A stretch of 64,000 nucleotides of DNA from Oscillospiraceae bacterium (GTDB taxonomy: Bacteria; Bacillota; Clostridia; Oscillospirales; Oscillospiraceae): the NCBI GenBank assembly GCA_015067495.1, contig SVMI01000004.1:22222-86221 (forward strand), read 5' to 3'. This document shows positions 46,294 through 56,212 of the stretch, one piece after another (the first letter of the stretch is position 1; each line of letters starts with the position of its first letter). Below the pieces are notes generated by a model. That model was not told the origin of the DNA, made no database searches, and saw nothing but the letters and a program-made list of their open reading frames with translations. The translations under genes were made by a program, and so were the position numbers.

Positions 46294-47991
46294 TCACAAT
46301 TTCAACAATTTTGCAATTTTTTCACCCTTGGGCAGGAGTAAGCAGTCCTCCCGTGTAATGGCACGCAGCTTAATTGCGGCAATGAGATATACAACAACAC
46401 CAACGACAATAGGAACTGCACAGGTGATTAGGGAAATCAGGCGTCCGCCTGCATCGCCCAGCAGGGATTCCAGCGCATACCACGCACCGAATACGAACAC
46501 GCCCATGATCATCGCCGCAAGGATAGATCTGCCCATGTTCCGCAGCACCGAGGGCGCCTGCGGCAGCACCTTGCGCATGGAGATCAGGTTCAGTGCGGTG
46601 ATGCTCATATAGCACAGCAGGCTGCCGATGGGCGTGCCTAAAATGCCGATATTGGGATTTGCTGTCAGGATCCAGATGGCAGCCAGCTTTACAATGCCGC
46701 CAACAAACATATTAATGACCGGCAGATTGACGTGACCGTGCGCCTGCATAATGGCATTGGTCAGCAGTACCGCGGCATTAAATACGATGCAAATGCCCAT
46801 GATGATCATCAGTGAAGTGGAAAGCTCCAGCTTCAGACCCGAATAGCCGCCCAGCAGTGCCGTTACCGGCCCTGCCAGTACCGCAAGGCCCACCGCGCAG
46901 GGTGCGCTGATCAGACCTGCAACGCGGGCAGCGGACTCCTCTGTCTTTCTGGCATCGCCGGCTTCTCCTCTGGTGATCTGGGCAGTGATGGCGGGGATCA
47001 CGCTGATGGTAATGGGTGTGATGAAGGCGCAGGGCATATTGAAGATCTTCTGAACGAAGTTATACACACCCTTTTGGTTGTCCGCAAGCCACTGAATGGC
47101 TTCCGCACGGGACAGCGCGGCAGGGTCGCCATCATATTTGTATGCCAGCATAAGTGCTTGGATCTCGGCACCGGACATGGTGGCATCAAAGCTTTCCTTC
47201 AGCTGGCGCATATAGACCTTTGTTTCCAGCGCGGTCAGCAGCTGCAAACCGGCTGAGCCGATGGTGATGGGAATCGCAATCGCCAGCAAGCCCTTTGCAA
47301 TGTCTTTTCCGGAGGTGACCTCCTCATTGGACACCGGCAGATCCTTATAAGCCTTACGGAAGCAGTAATTGAGATACATTGTGGAAACAAGGCAGCTCAT
47401 GGTCACGCCGAAGATCGCGCCGCCGGCGGCAAGGGATTGTGTTTTGATCAGGAAGATCGCCAATCCGGCTGCACTCAGACCGACGATCAGCTTTACCGCT
47501 GCCTCCAGCACCTGACTGACCGATGTGGGAGTCATGTTGCTCTGCCCTTGGAAGAAGCCCCGATAGGCACTCATCAGGCAGATGAGGAAGCAGCAAGGTC
47601 CCAGCGTGACAATGGCTACCCATGCATCAGGCTGTTCCTGAAAATCCGCAAGCTGCTTGCAAAACGCCATCATCAGCAGTGTGCCGATCAAGCCGAGGGT
47701 CAGAAAAATGGTGCGCGATACCGTATAAATTTTCCGCACCTGCCGATACTGCCCCAGCGAGCTTGCCTCCGAAATCATACGGCTCATGGCAACGGGCAGT
47801 CCGGCTGTGGAGATCATCAAAAGGATCATGTAAATATCATAGGCGGTGGAGTAATAGCTGAACGCCACATCGCCGATGATGCCCTTTAAGGGAATGGAGT
47901 AGAATGCACCGATCACCTTTACGATGGCAGTAGACAAGGCAAGGAGCATGGTGCCGTGGAGGAAGGATTGCTTTTTCGGTGTTTCGGACAT
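46294..47991 (-). CDS. MOP-superfamily flippase (YabM/SpoVB/MurJ-like)
   Basis: 565-residue membrane protein with about 14 helices of the polysaccharide-flippase group (SpoVB/YtgP/YabM). The N-terminus GTMLLALSTAIVKVIGAFYS and the paired-helix motif GLPVAMSRMISEASS are characteristic, with SAYRGFFQGQSNMTPTSVSQ a conserved loop. ATG at 47991 follows GGGAGG. It precedes hup-rqcP, an arrangement close to the yabM-yabN-yabO cluster of Bacillus, with MazG-type yabN missing. Lipid-linked cell-wall or cortex precursor flipping is the probable role. Confidence 0.88.
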   Translation of the reverse strand: MSETPKKQSFLHGTMLLALSTAIVKVIGAFYSIPLKGIIGDVAFSYYSTAYDIYMILLMISTAGLPVAMSRMISEASSLGQYRQVRKIYTVSRTIFLTLGLIGTLLMMAFCKQLADFQEQPDAWVAIVTLGPCCFLICLMSAYRGFFQGQSNMTPTSVSQVLEAAVKLIVGLSAAGLAIFLIKTQSLAAGGAIFGVTMSCLVSTMYLNYCFRKAYKDLPVSNEEVTSGKDIAKGLLAIAIPITIGSAGLQLLTALETKVYMRQLKESFDATMSGAEIQALMLAYKYDGDPAALSRAEAIQWLADNQKGVYNFVQKIFNMPCAFITPITISVIPAITAQITRGEAGDARKTEESAARVAGLISAPCAVGLAVLAGPVTALLGGYSGLKLELSTSLMIIMGICIVFNAAVLLTNAIMQAHGHVNLPVINMFVGGIVKLAAIWILTANPNIGILGTPIGSLLCYMSITALNLISMRKVLPQAPSVLRNMGRSILAAMIMGVFVFGAWYALESLLGDAGGRLISLITCAVPIVVGVVVYLIAAIKLRAITREDCLLLPKGEKIAKLLKL

Positions 47992-48002
47992 GGTATCCTC
48001 CC

Positions 48003-49325
48003 TTACTTGGTCTCCTCGTCCGCGAACAGACGGGGAATGGTGTCGTTGGTCAGCTCCTCGACCACCGACTTCAGGTCAATGGTGGGGAACTGTCCGTTCT
48101 GATAAAGGATCTTGCCGCGAACCATGGTCATGGCAACGTCGCCGCCCTTTGCGCTGAAGCAGAGGGCACTGAGGACATTGTGGCAGGGCATCAGGTGGGG
48201 TGCGGAAAAATCCACAAGGCAGAGGTCGGCATCAAAGCCCACCTTGATCATGCCCGTATTCTCTCCGCGACCCTGCGCCCGGGCACCGCAGGTGGTCGCC
48301 ATCATCAGTGCAGCAGAGGACGGCAATGCGGAAGCATCCCCTTCCTTGGCACGGACAGAAAGTGCCGTGGCGCGGATGACTTCAAAAAGGTCGAGATTTC
48401 CCGCATCGATCACGCCGCCGGTGCCGAGGGCAACATTCATGCCCGCCTTGACCGTTGCAAGGACATCGGCAGAGGGCTGACCCTTTTTCGCCGCTGTGAC
48501 GGGGCAAAGGACGGCGGTCGCCTTCTTCTGCCCCAGCAGCTTCCGCTCAGCATCGGAAAGGCAGGCGCAGCTTGTGACCGTCGCAGGCACATTGAACACG
48601 CCGTGGCAGTCAAGCAGCTCCCCTTGTGTCAGACCCGTGCGGTCAAGACAAGAGTCCTCCTCTGCCTGCGTTGCCGCCAGCGGCAGCTGGAAGCCCAGCT
48701 TTTTCTCCGCGGCAAAGCCCACCAAGCCTTCCCAAAGGCGGAAATTGCTGGTGTATTCGGCATGGATGCCCGCATCGATGCGGATGCGTCCGTCGTCGTG
48801 ACCGTGCCACTTTTCCGCAACGCGCACCAGCTCCTGACACTGCTCATCGGTGTCGAAGTCGAAGTCCTCGTTCTGGTCGATAAATCGGTAGGCGGAAAGG
48901 GCGATATTGGCTTTGATGCCGCTCTCAGCAACCGCCTCCGCCGTGGCATTGGGATAGTAATAAAGGTCAGACACCGAGGTGATGCCAAAACGCAGGCACT
49001 CGGCAATACCCAAAAGTGCCGCCGCCTTGGCAGCACGGCTGTCCATCCTCGCCTCCCGCTTCAGCTGCTCCGTCAACGCCTCGCTGACGGAAAGGTCGTC
49101 CAGATAGCTGCGCAAGGCTGTGGTGGCAAGCTGGGTGTGGCAGTTCACCAGACCCGGCAGCAGTACCATGCCCGTACCGTCGAGGATGGTCTGGGGCTTG
49201 CCCTCCGGGGCAGACTTGCCGATGTAGGCGATCTTGCCATCTTCAACGCCCAGATAAGCACCGAAGAGTACCTCCATTTTTTCATTCATCGTCACGATGG
49301 TGACATTGGAAATTAACGTATCCAA
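48003..49325 (-). CDS. Degenerate amidohydrolase-superfamily protein (MtaD/TrzN-like fold)
   Basis: 440-residue member of the amidohydrolase family by overall layout: the N-terminal beta-sandwich (SNVTIVTMNEKMEVLFGAYL), GMVLLPGLVNCHTQLATTAL where HxH is expected, IRIDAGIHAEYTSN for the next His, and the end GFDADLCLVDFSAPHLMPCH. Metal ligands are mostly gone: HTQ replaces HTH, the HxAE motif reads QLPLAATQ, the HCVHLS motif reads SCACLS, and the GTDG motif reads GTGG. TTG at 49325 after AAAGGA, overlapping nothing but 1 bp from the hemZ stop. It is probably not a standard hydrolase. Confidence 0.8.
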   Translation of the reverse strand: MDTLISNVTIVTMNEKMEVLFGAYLGVEDGKIAYIGKSAPEGKPQTILDGTGMVLLPGLVNCHTQLATTALRSYLDDLSVSEALTEQLKREARMDSRAAKAAALLGIAECLRFGITSVSDLYYYPNATAEAVAESGIKANIALSAYRFIDQNEDFDFDTDEQCQELVRVAEKWHGHDDGRIRIDAGIHAEYTSNFRLWEGLVGFAAEKKLGFQLPLAATQAEEDSCLDRTGLTQGELLDCHGVFNVPATVTSCACLSDAERKLLGQKKATAVLCPVTAAKKGQPSADVLATVKAGMNVALGTGGVIDAGNLDLFEVIRATALSVRAKEGDASALPSSAALMMATTCGARAQGRGENTGMIKVGFDADLCLVDFSAPHLMPCHNVLSALCFSAKGGDVAMTMVRGKILYQNGQFPTIDLKSVVEELTNDTIPRLFADEETK

Positions 49326-49326
49326 A

Positions 49327-50757
49327 TCAAAGCGATCCTTTCATCAGAGCAAACAGCTCGTGCTTTTGCTGCAGCACCTGCTCCAGCTTTTCGATGTATT
49401 GCTCCGGGAATTTGGGGTTGTGGAAACGCTGCAGCGTTCCGTCGGGAAGGTTTACCTTGTTCATACCGCCGCCACCGAGGGAGAGGATGGTATGCAGCTC
49501 CTCCATCATGTAGATATTGTAAAGGCAGTCTTTTTCCTTTTTCGACCAGCCCACATTTTCAAAAGAACCCGACATATATTTCTGCCGGTAGAGGTAGTAG
49601 GGCTTGTAGCCAAGACCGCGCAGAGTCCCGTTGGCATACTCCACCATTTCCGCCACCTGCTCCGCTTGGGACAGTCCCTCCCGCTTTTCAAAGAGATCCG
49701 CGCCCTTTTTCAGTGCCAGCGTATGCACGGTGATGTTTTCGGGGGCAAGGGCGGCGACGGTGTCCAGCGAATAGCGGAAGCCGTCAAAATCATCCGTGGG
49801 AAGTCCTGCGATCAGATCCATGTTGATGGCATCAAAGCCGGCATTTTTTGCCCAGCCATAGGCTTTTTCCACATCATACGCCGTGTGGGGTCTTCCACAG
49901 GCGCGCAGCACGGAATCCACCATGGTCTGGGGATTGATGCTCATGCGGTCAGCACCGTGGTCACGGATGGCACGCAGCTTCTCCTCACTGAGCGTATCGG
50001 GTCGACCACCCTCGACGGTGAACTCGATGCAGCGGGAGAGATCGAAGTGATCACGGATCGCGTCCAGCAGCTGGGTCATCTGCGCCGTGGATAAGGTAGT
50101 GGGTGTGCCGCCGCCTATGTAAATGGTACGCACCTTCCTGCCGGAACTTTCCAGAAGTCTTCCGGTCAGTTCGGTTTCCCGCAGCAGCGCATCCAGATAC
50201 GGCTGCAGAAGCTCCGTCTTGCTGCCGATGGTGCGGCTGACGAAGCTGCAATAGCTGCAGCGGGTGGGGCAAAACGGAATGCCGATGTAGAGAGAAATAT
50301 CCGACGGCTCCAGCAGATTGGCGGCATTTACCGTGGAAACGGAGCAATCCACCGCCAATTTCCTGCGTTCAGGTGTCACATAGTAGACATCACGCAGCAT
50401 TTTTTCCGCAGACTCAGGTGTGCCGCCCTCCAAAAGGTGCTTGGTGGACAGCTTGGTAGGGCGAACCCCTGCCAGCGCGCCCCATGCCGCATCGCTGCCC
50501 AAAATCTCCCGGGCAGCCAGATAATAGCTCTGCTGCAGCAGACGGCGGCGCAGGCGCACCGACTCCTCCGCCACGGGCATACGCCGCGCGGCGCGGGCGG
50601 TTTTGCCCCGGAGGGTGATTTTTGCCGTGGCAGTGAGCCAGATTTTTCCGCGGTGGACGGCAGATACGGCTTCGCCCTCCTCCGTTGTGGAAAAGAGTGC
50701 CATCTGCAGCTGCTCCACCGCGTAACGGTCGTCATGACCGATGAGTGTCAGTTTCAT
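49327..50757 (-). CDS. hemZ: HemZ-like radical SAM coproporphyrinogen oxidase family protein
   Basis: 476-residue radical SAM protein resembling HemZ. An N-terminal extension of about 155 residues without Cys precedes YIGIPFCPTRCSYCSF, the CxxxCxxC cluster motif, with RTIYIGGGTPTTLS and MDLIAGLP as following radical SAM elements. ATG at 50757 after GAGG. It starts 13 bp after the MBL hydrolase gene in the recJ-relA-dtd-MBL-hemZ order common in Clostridia. Whether it truly decarboxylates coproporphyrinogen or transfers heme-type groups is uncertain for this family. Confidence 0.85.
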   Translation of the reverse strand: MKLTLIGHDDRYAVEQLQMALFSTTEEGEAVSAVHRGKIWLTATAKITLRGKTARAARRMPVAEESVRLRRRLLQQSYYLAAREILGSDAAWGALAGVRPTKLSTKHLLEGGTPESAEKMLRDVYYVTPERRKLAVDCSVSTVNAANLLEPSDISLYIGIPFCPTRCSYCSFVSRTIGSKTELLQPYLDALLRETELTGRLLESSGRKVRTIYIGGGTPTTLSTAQMTQLLDAIRDHFDLSRCIEFTVEGGRPDTLSEEKLRAIRDHGADRMSINPQTMVDSVLRACGRPHTAYDVEKAYGWAKNAGFDAINMDLIAGLPTDDFDGFRYSLDTVAALAPENITVHTLALKKGADLFEKREGLSQAEQVAEMVEYANGTLRGLGYKPYYLYRQKYMSGSFENVGWSKKEKDCLYNIYMMEELHTILSLGGGGMNKVNLPDGTLQRFHNPKFPEQYIEKLEQVLQQKHELFALMKGSL

Positions 50758-50770
50758 AGTATATCCTCAG

Positions 50771-51385
50771 TTAACGAAGATAGGGGTTGCTGCGGCGCTG
50801 GACATCGAGGGTGCTTGACGACCCGTGACCGGGGAAAATGCGGTAATTTTCAGGGAGCTTTTTCAGCCGTTTCAGAGAAAGACCGAGGCTGTCCCCATTG
50901 CCGCCGGGCAGGTCGGTACGACCGCAGGAGCCGTCAAAGAGCGTATCGCCCGTGAACAGCACATCCTCGCAGCGGTAGCACACCGAGCCTTTGGTATGAC
51001 CGGGGGTCTCCAGCACCGTGAAGGTCAAACCTGCCAGCGCAAGCCCGTCGCCGTCGGCGCAAAATTCCAGCCCCTTCAGGTCACGACCCGCCAGCGGGAA
51101 GATCCATGCCGCTACGGGATCACCCGTGACAATCCAGTCCTTTTTATGCATGATGAGTCTGCAGCCGGTCTTTTCCAGCAGCTCCATGACCGCGCCCACG
51201 TGGTCAAAATGCCCATGGGTCAGCAGAATGGCATCCGCCGTCAGCTCCTGCTCCTGCAAAAACCTCAGGATCGTTTCCGGCTCAAAGCCGGGGTCGATCA
51301 CAACGCAGTGATCGCTCCCCTCAGGGCGGACGATGTAACAGTTGACCTGATAGCCGCCCAATACCAAGCAGTCGATTTGAAGCAT
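50771..51385 (-). CDS. Metallo-beta-lactamase fold hydrolase (glyoxalase II-like)
   Basis: 204-residue MBL-fold hydrolase. The metal-binding signature is LTHGHFDHVGAVMELLE, with the later ligands in TPGHTKGSVCY, LFTGDTLFDGSCGR and IFPGHGSSSTL. ATG at 51385 after AAGGGG, two bases after dtd stops. Similar to YqgX/GloB-like hydrolases that act on thioesters or quench aldehyde products; substrate unknown. Confidence 0.9.
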   Translation of the reverse strand: MLQIDCLVLGGYQVNCYIVRPEGSDHCVVIDPGFEPETILRFLQEQELTADAILLTHGHFDHVGAVMELLEKTGCRLIMHKKDWIVTGDPVAAWIFPLAGRDLKGLEFCADGDGLALAGLTFTVLETPGHTKGSVCYRCEDVLFTGDTLFDGSCGRTDLPGGNGDSLGLSLKRLKKLPENYRIFPGHGSSSTLDVQRRSNPYLR

Positions 51386-51387
51386 AG

Positions 51388-51855
51388 TTATCCCCTTCTC
51401 GGTGCGTCCATCAGCTGATCGGTATCCAGAATCAGCGTGACAGGTCCGTCATTGACGGACTCTACCTGCATATCCGCGCCAAAACGTCCGTGCTGGGGCG
51501 GATAGCCCAGCTCCTGACAAATTGCGAGGAATTTTTCATACAGGGCGTTGCCCAGCTCCGGCGATCCCGCCTCCACAAAGCTGGGGCGGCGACCCTTGCG
51601 GCAGTTGCCGTAGAGGGTGAACTGGCTGACCACCAGCACCTCGCCGCCGATGGCATCCAAGCCCAGATTCATCTTGCCGTTCTCATCTTCAAAAATGCGC
51701 AGTCCCAGTGCTTTTTCCGCCAGATATCGGCATTCCTTTTCCGTATCGTTGGGACCGACACCCAGCAGGATCAAAAAGCCCCTGCCGATGCTGCCGACCA
51801 GCTCGCCGTCGATGGTAACGGAAGCAGATCGGACTCTTGTCAAAACAGCACGCAT
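51388..51855 (-). CDS. dtd: D-aminoacyl-tRNA deacylase
   Basis: 155-residue DTD, which removes D-amino acids (and Gly) from tRNA. Catalytic and binding motifs are VVSQFTLYGNCRKGRRPSF and SVNDGPVTLILDT, with MRAVLTRVRSASVTIDG at the start. ATG at 51855 after GGAG, 11 bp after relA ends. Normal length. Confidence 0.95.
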   Translation of the reverse strand: MRAVLTRVRSASVTIDGELVGSIGRGFLILLGVGPNDTEKECRYLAEKALGLRIFEDENGKMNLGLDAIGGEVLVVSQFTLYGNCRKGRRPSFVEAGSPELGNALYEKFLAICQELGYPPQHGRFGADMQVESVNDGPVTLILDTDQLMDAPRRG

Positions 51856-51866
51856 AATTTTCTCCT

Positions 51867-54059
51867 TTAGTTCTGTCCGCGGCGAACCTCGATCACGTCG
51901 GGGATGGAACGCAGCTTGTTGCGGATCGCCTCCAGCTCGGTAACGTCCTTGACCTCAAACTTGACCGTAAAGCCACTCTTGCCGCCGGGCAGATCCTTGC
52001 CGTTCAGCTCCTTCAGCCGGACGCGGGTGGTGGTCATCATAGTGGCAACGTCCAAAAGCAGACCGTCACGGGTGATGCACTCCAGCTCCAGCGTGGTTTC
52101 AAAGGGCTGGGCTTCCTGATTTGCCCAGTACACCCGCACCCAACGGGCAGCCTGAATCGGCTCATGGCGGTTTTTGGTATTGGGGCAATCGTTGCGGTGA
52201 ACCGACACGCCGAAGCCCTTGGTGATGAAGCCGATGATGTCATCCCCGGGAACGGGGGTGCAGCACTTGGCGAACTTGATCATGCAGGAATCAATATCCT
52301 CCACCACCACGCCGTTGACCGCGTGGCGGTTATTTTTGACCGCCTCAGAGTCGGGACTGGTGCGCAGCACCGCAGGCTGCTGTGTCCGCTCGTTCTGCTG
52401 CGCCTTCAGGGCGCGGTTGATGTCGTCACGGATGCGTCCGACAGCCTTGACGGCGGTCAGACCGCCGTAGCCGATGGCGGCATACATATCCTCCCAGTTG
52501 TCGAAGGACAGCTTCTTCAGCAGCTGAGGACCCAGCTCGGGATCGATGGTCAGGCTCAGGGGCAGTCCGTTGCGGCGCATTTCCGCTTCAAAGGATGCAC
52601 GTCCGTGGGCGACATTTTCTTCCCGTTTTTCCTTTTTGAACCATTGCTTGATCTTGGTACGCGCCTGATTGGATTTACAGATGGTCAGCCAGTCACGGCT
52701 GGGACCCTTGGCGGATTTGGAGGTCAGAATCTCCAGAATGTCGCCGTTTTTCAGGGGCGTATCGATGTTGGCAATGCGGTTGTTGATCTTGGCACCGATC
52801 ATGGAATTGCCGACGCCGGAGTGAATGGCATAGGCAAAGTCGATGGGCGTCGAACCGGCAGGCAGGGAAACGATGCGACCCTTGGGGGTAAAGACAAAGA
52901 CCTCGTCGTCGAACATATCGATCTTCAGCGACTGCAGATAGTCCTCCGCATCGGTATCCTGCTGGCTTTCCAGCAATCTTCTGACCCACTCAAAGTCCTT
53001 TTCGTTGCCCTCGCCGCCCTGCTTGTACTTCCAGTGGGCGGCAACACCGTATTCGGCGATCTCGTGCATCTCCCACGTGCGGATCTGCACCTCGAAGGGG
53101 ATGCCCTGAGAGCCGATGACCGTGGTGTGCAGGGATTGGTACATGTTGGGCTTGGGAGTGGAGATGTAGTCCTTAAAACGACCGGGTACCAGATTGAAAA
53201 GGTCGTGGATATGTCCCAGCACGTTGTAGCAGTCGGGGATGGAGTCCACGATCACCCGGAAGGCGTACACGTCATAAAGCTCCTCCAGCGACTTATCCTG
53301 TGCCTGCATTTTCCGATAGATAGAGTAAACGTGCTTGATGCGGCCGTAGGTGGTGCTGTGGATGTTCACGCCGTTCAAACGCTCCATGATCTTACCCTGA
53401 ATGGTGTTCATGAACGCCTCGTCCTGCTCCTTATGGGCGCGCAGGTAGGACATGATGTCTTCATACGCCTCCGGCTCCAGATAACGCAGGGCGATATCCT
53501 CCAGCTCCCACTTGATCTTCTGCATACCAAGGCGGTGCGCCAAGGGTGCATAGATATCCATGGTCTCCCGACATTTGGAGATCTGCTTGGCAGGGGTCTG
53601 GTACTGCATGGTACGCATATTGTGCAGACGGTCAGCGATCTTGATCAGCACGACACGGATGTCCTTGCTCATCGCCATAAACATTTTGCGTAGGTTTTCC
53701 ATCTGCGCCTGCTCGGTGGACGAGAAATTGGCACGGGTCAGCTTGGTGACACCCTCCACCATCTCAGCAACCGCCTGACCGAAGAGCTTCTCGATCTCCT
53801 CATGGGAGGCATCGGTGTCCTCGATGCAGTCGTGCAGCAGTGCCGCCAGCACAGCATCGGTATCCAGACCCATCTCCGTAACGATCTTTGCCACCGCCAG
53901 CGGATGGATGATGTAGGGCGAGCCATCCTTGCGCTTCTGGAGCTTATGCTTGTTGTTGGCATAATCCACCGCGCGATCGATCAGCGCCATGTCCGTGCCG
54001 GGCATATATTGGGAAAGGGTTGCACACATTTCCCGGTAATGAACTTCAAAGGTTTCCAT
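51867..54059 (-). CDS. RelA/SpoT bifunctional (p)ppGpp synthetase/hydrolase
   Basis: 730-residue Rsh protein governing the stringent response. The HD hydrolase domain (about 45-200) has AALLHDCIEDTDASHEEI with the HD pair, KIADRLHNMRTMQYQ; the synthetase domain (about 225-350) has YDVYAFRVIVDSIPDCYNVL and YQSLHTTVIG; TGS (about 385-450) includes VFVFTPKGRIVSLPAGST, and an ACT domain (about 655-730) closes the protein. Both enzyme activities are expected. ATG at 54059, three bases after recJ. Confidence 0.95.
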   Translation of the reverse strand: METFEVHYREMCATLSQYMPGTDMALIDRAVDYANNKHKLQKRKDGSPYIIHPLAVAKIVTEMGLDTDAVLAALLHDCIEDTDASHEEIEKLFGQAVAEMVEGVTKLTRANFSSTEQAQMENLRKMFMAMSKDIRVVLIKIADRLHNMRTMQYQTPAKQISKCRETMDIYAPLAHRLGMQKIKWELEDIALRYLEPEAYEDIMSYLRAHKEQDEAFMNTIQGKIMERLNGVNIHSTTYGRIKHVYSIYRKMQAQDKSLEELYDVYAFRVIVDSIPDCYNVLGHIHDLFNLVPGRFKDYISTPKPNMYQSLHTTVIGSQGIPFEVQIRTWEMHEIAEYGVAAHWKYKQGGEGNEKDFEWVRRLLESQQDTDAEDYLQSLKIDMFDDEVFVFTPKGRIVSLPAGSTPIDFAYAIHSGVGNSMIGAKINNRIANIDTPLKNGDILEILTSKSAKGPSRDWLTICKSNQARTKIKQWFKKEKREENVAHGRASFEAEMRRNGLPLSLTIDPELGPQLLKKLSFDNWEDMYAAIGYGGLTAVKAVGRIRDDINRALKAQQNERTQQPAVLRTSPDSEAVKNNRHAVNGVVVEDIDSCMIKFAKCCTPVPGDDIIGFITKGFGVSVHRNDCPNTKNRHEPIQAARWVRVYWANQEAQPFETTLELECITRDGLLLDVATMMTTTRVRLKELNGKDLPGGKSGFTVKFEVKDVTELEAIRNKLRSIPDVIEVRRGQN

Positions 54060-54061
54060 AA

Positions 54062-56119
54062 TTAACTCTCTTTCAAGCGCAGAAGGGTCTGCATCGTCAG
54101 GCTCAGGTTTAGGTCTGCTTTGTCCGCGCCGAAGGTCAGCTCAACGGCAATGTCCTTGTGGCGGCGGGTAAAGTGCAGCAGACCCACATCCTGAAAAATG
54201 TCAAGGCAAGTCAGCAGCTGTCCCAGTCCCAAGGGTCTGCCCGACCAGCGGACGATCTTGCGGCACAGGCACAGCGGATCTTCGCAGATGGGACGACCCA
54301 CCGCATCCAGATAGCGCCAGACCGTAGTCAGGGTAGCCCGCTCCGGCAGCAGAGCCGTCGCTTCTTCACGGGTCAGCGAACCCGTGCGGATTCTGTTATA
54401 GCCGTTCAGCTCCGGCGAGCAGGGCGCATTGCAGCTGGGACGGATGTCCAGCACATTCATCTGCACCGTCCGCTCCCCGCGGAACTCATTGATCTGGGGA
54501 TTGAAGGCAACATCCACCACGTCACCCAGCTCGATGGATGCCGTTTCCGGCGTCGCGGAAAAATAGATGGCGTTGATGGTGTGATGCCCGGAGCGAAGCC
54601 GCAGGCGCATATGCCGCCCGTTACCCACCTGCCCCATGCGGTCGACCACAAGCTTCTGCATTGCCAGCACCGGCTTGGGACAGCCCGTGCCGCAGGGCTC
54701 TAGGGACTCGAGGGAATCGATGCCCCGCACCGTCAGCAGCTCCGGCGTGACCATGCAGTCCACGTCCAGCACCGTGCGCGGTGCGCTGTCGGAATAGAAA
54801 TTCGACGCGATGCTGCACATGCGGCATCGAAATTCCTCAATGTTCTTTTTGGAAATGGTAAAGCCTGCCGCCAGCTCATGACCGCCGTAGCTTTCCAGCA
54901 ATTCCGAAAGCTCCGTCAGGGCAGCAAAGAGATTGAAGCCGCCAAAGCTGCGGGAGCTTGCCTTGCCGTGTTCCCCGTCCAGACAGATCAGGAAGGTAGG
55001 ACAGCAATATTCCTCTGCCAGCCGGCTGGCAACGATGCCAACCACGCCCTGATGCCAGCTCTCCGCCGACAGCACGATCGCCTCCGGCGATTTGGTGCGG
55101 GGCAGCATGGCGACCGCTTCGTTGTAGATCTCCGACTCCACCTGCTGACGCTGGCGATTCAGGTCGCACAATGCCTTTGCAAGCTGCTCGGCACGTCGGG
55201 GATCTTCTGTCAAAAACAGCTCCACCGCCAGATCGATCTGCTCCATACGCCCGGCAGCGTTGATGCGGGGCGCGAGAATGTAGCTGATAGAGGTGGCGCT
55301 GATATTGTCGGCTGTGCAGCCGCTTTCCTTCATCAGTGCAGCAAGACCCGGACGGCGGGTTTTGCGGATCAGCTCCAGTCCCCGGGCAACAAACACGCGG
55401 TTTTCTCCGCAAAGAGGCATCACATCCGCGATCGTGCCGAGGCAGACCAGATCCGCACACTGCTCCAGCAGTGCGTCCTGATCGCCGCAGAGGGCAGCAG
55501 CCAGCTTGAACGCCACACCTACGCCGGAGAGGGTCATGTGGGGATAGCCGCCGTCAGGGCGGTGAGGATCCACCACGGCGATGGCATCCGGCAGCTGCTC
55601 CTTGCATTCGTGGTGGTCGGTGATCACCAGATCGATACCCAGCTCCGCGCAGAGGCGCGCCTCTTCCACCGCGGTGATGCCGCAGTCAACGGTAATAATC
55701 AGCTTCACGCCCTCGCTGTGCAGCTGATGGATGGCAATGGGATTCAGACCGTAGCCCTCCTCCAGACGACCGGGGATGTAGCTGACGCAATCTGCACCAT
55801 TCCGGCGCAGAAACTCCGTCAAAAGGCAGGTGGAGGTAATTCCGTCCACGTCATAATCGCCGAAAACGGCGATCTTTTCGCCACGCATCATGGCAAGACC
55901 CACTCTCCCGGCGGCACGGTCCATGTCCGTCATCAAAAAGGGGTCCGGCAGGGGCGAATCGCAGGAAAGACAGCTGCGGGCTTCGTCCGGCGACTTCATC
56001 CCGCGGGCAGAAAGGATCATGGCAGTCAGCGGGGAATAGCCCGCGTCCACCAGCGAATTTACTGCATTTCTCTCCGGCTCCGATACATTCCAAATTCCAT
56101 ACTTCAAGGCAATACACAT
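54062..56119 (-). CDS. recJ: Single-stranded-DNA-specific exonuclease RecJ
   Basis: 685-residue DHH-family 5'-3' exonuclease. Motifs I-IV are VFGDYDVDGITSTCLL, ITVDCGI, VITDHHECKEQ and the DHHA1 region GVVGIVASRLAEEYCCPTF followed by GGHELAAGFTI. Start uncertain: ATG at 56119 has only a weak ribosome site, and TTG at 56104 (LKYGIW) is an alternative that better matches the family start. The predicted promoter at 56142-56170 leaves a leader of about 20 nt. First gene of recJ-relA-dtd-MBL-hemZ. Confidence 0.93.
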   Translation of the reverse strand: MCIALKYGIWNVSEPERNAVNSLVDAGYSPLTAMILSARGMKSPDEARSCLSCDSPLPDPFLMTDMDRAAGRVGLAMMRGEKIAVFGDYDVDGITSTCLLTEFLRRNGADCVSYIPGRLEEGYGLNPIAIHQLHSEGVKLIITVDCGITAVEEARLCAELGIDLVITDHHECKEQLPDAIAVVDPHRPDGGYPHMTLSGVGVAFKLAAALCGDQDALLEQCADLVCLGTIADVMPLCGENRVFVARGLELIRKTRRPGLAALMKESGCTADNISATSISYILAPRINAAGRMEQIDLAVELFLTEDPRRAEQLAKALCDLNRQRQQVESEIYNEAVAMLPRTKSPEAIVLSAESWHQGVVGIVASRLAEEYCCPTFLICLDGEHGKASSRSFGGFNLFAALTELSELLESYGGHELAAGFTISKKNIEEFRCRMCSIASNFYSDSAPRTVLDVDCMVTPELLTVRGIDSLESLEPCGTGCPKPVLAMQKLVVDRMGQVGNGRHMRLRLRSGHHTINAIYFSATPETASIELGDVVDVAFNPQINEFRGERTVQMNVLDIRPSCNAPCSPELNGYNRIRTGSLTREEATALLPERATLTTVWRYLDAVGRPICEDPLCLCRKIVRWSGRPLGLGQLLTCLDIFQDVGLLHFTRRHKDIAVELTFGADKADLNLSLTMQTLLRLKES

Positions 56120-56141
56120 CCATTATATCTTTTTTCTGAAT

Positions 56142-56170
56142 ATTATATCAAAAACAGGACAAATGCACAA
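56142..56170 (-). promoter_or_regulatory. Predicted promoter of the recJ-relA-dtd block
   Basis: Minus strand TTGTGC, 17-base spacer, consensus TATAAT. Confidence 0.65.
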
Positions 56171-56212
56171 TAGGAACTTTGGAATTTTGTCGGAAATGTA
56201 TCGCATTTACGG

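Noticed and set aside
47979..49316. A 445-codon plus-strand frame opposite the amidohydrolase-like gene.
   Set aside because: No domain similarity or ribosome site; the minus-strand frame keeps the amidohydrolase fold despite lost ligands.
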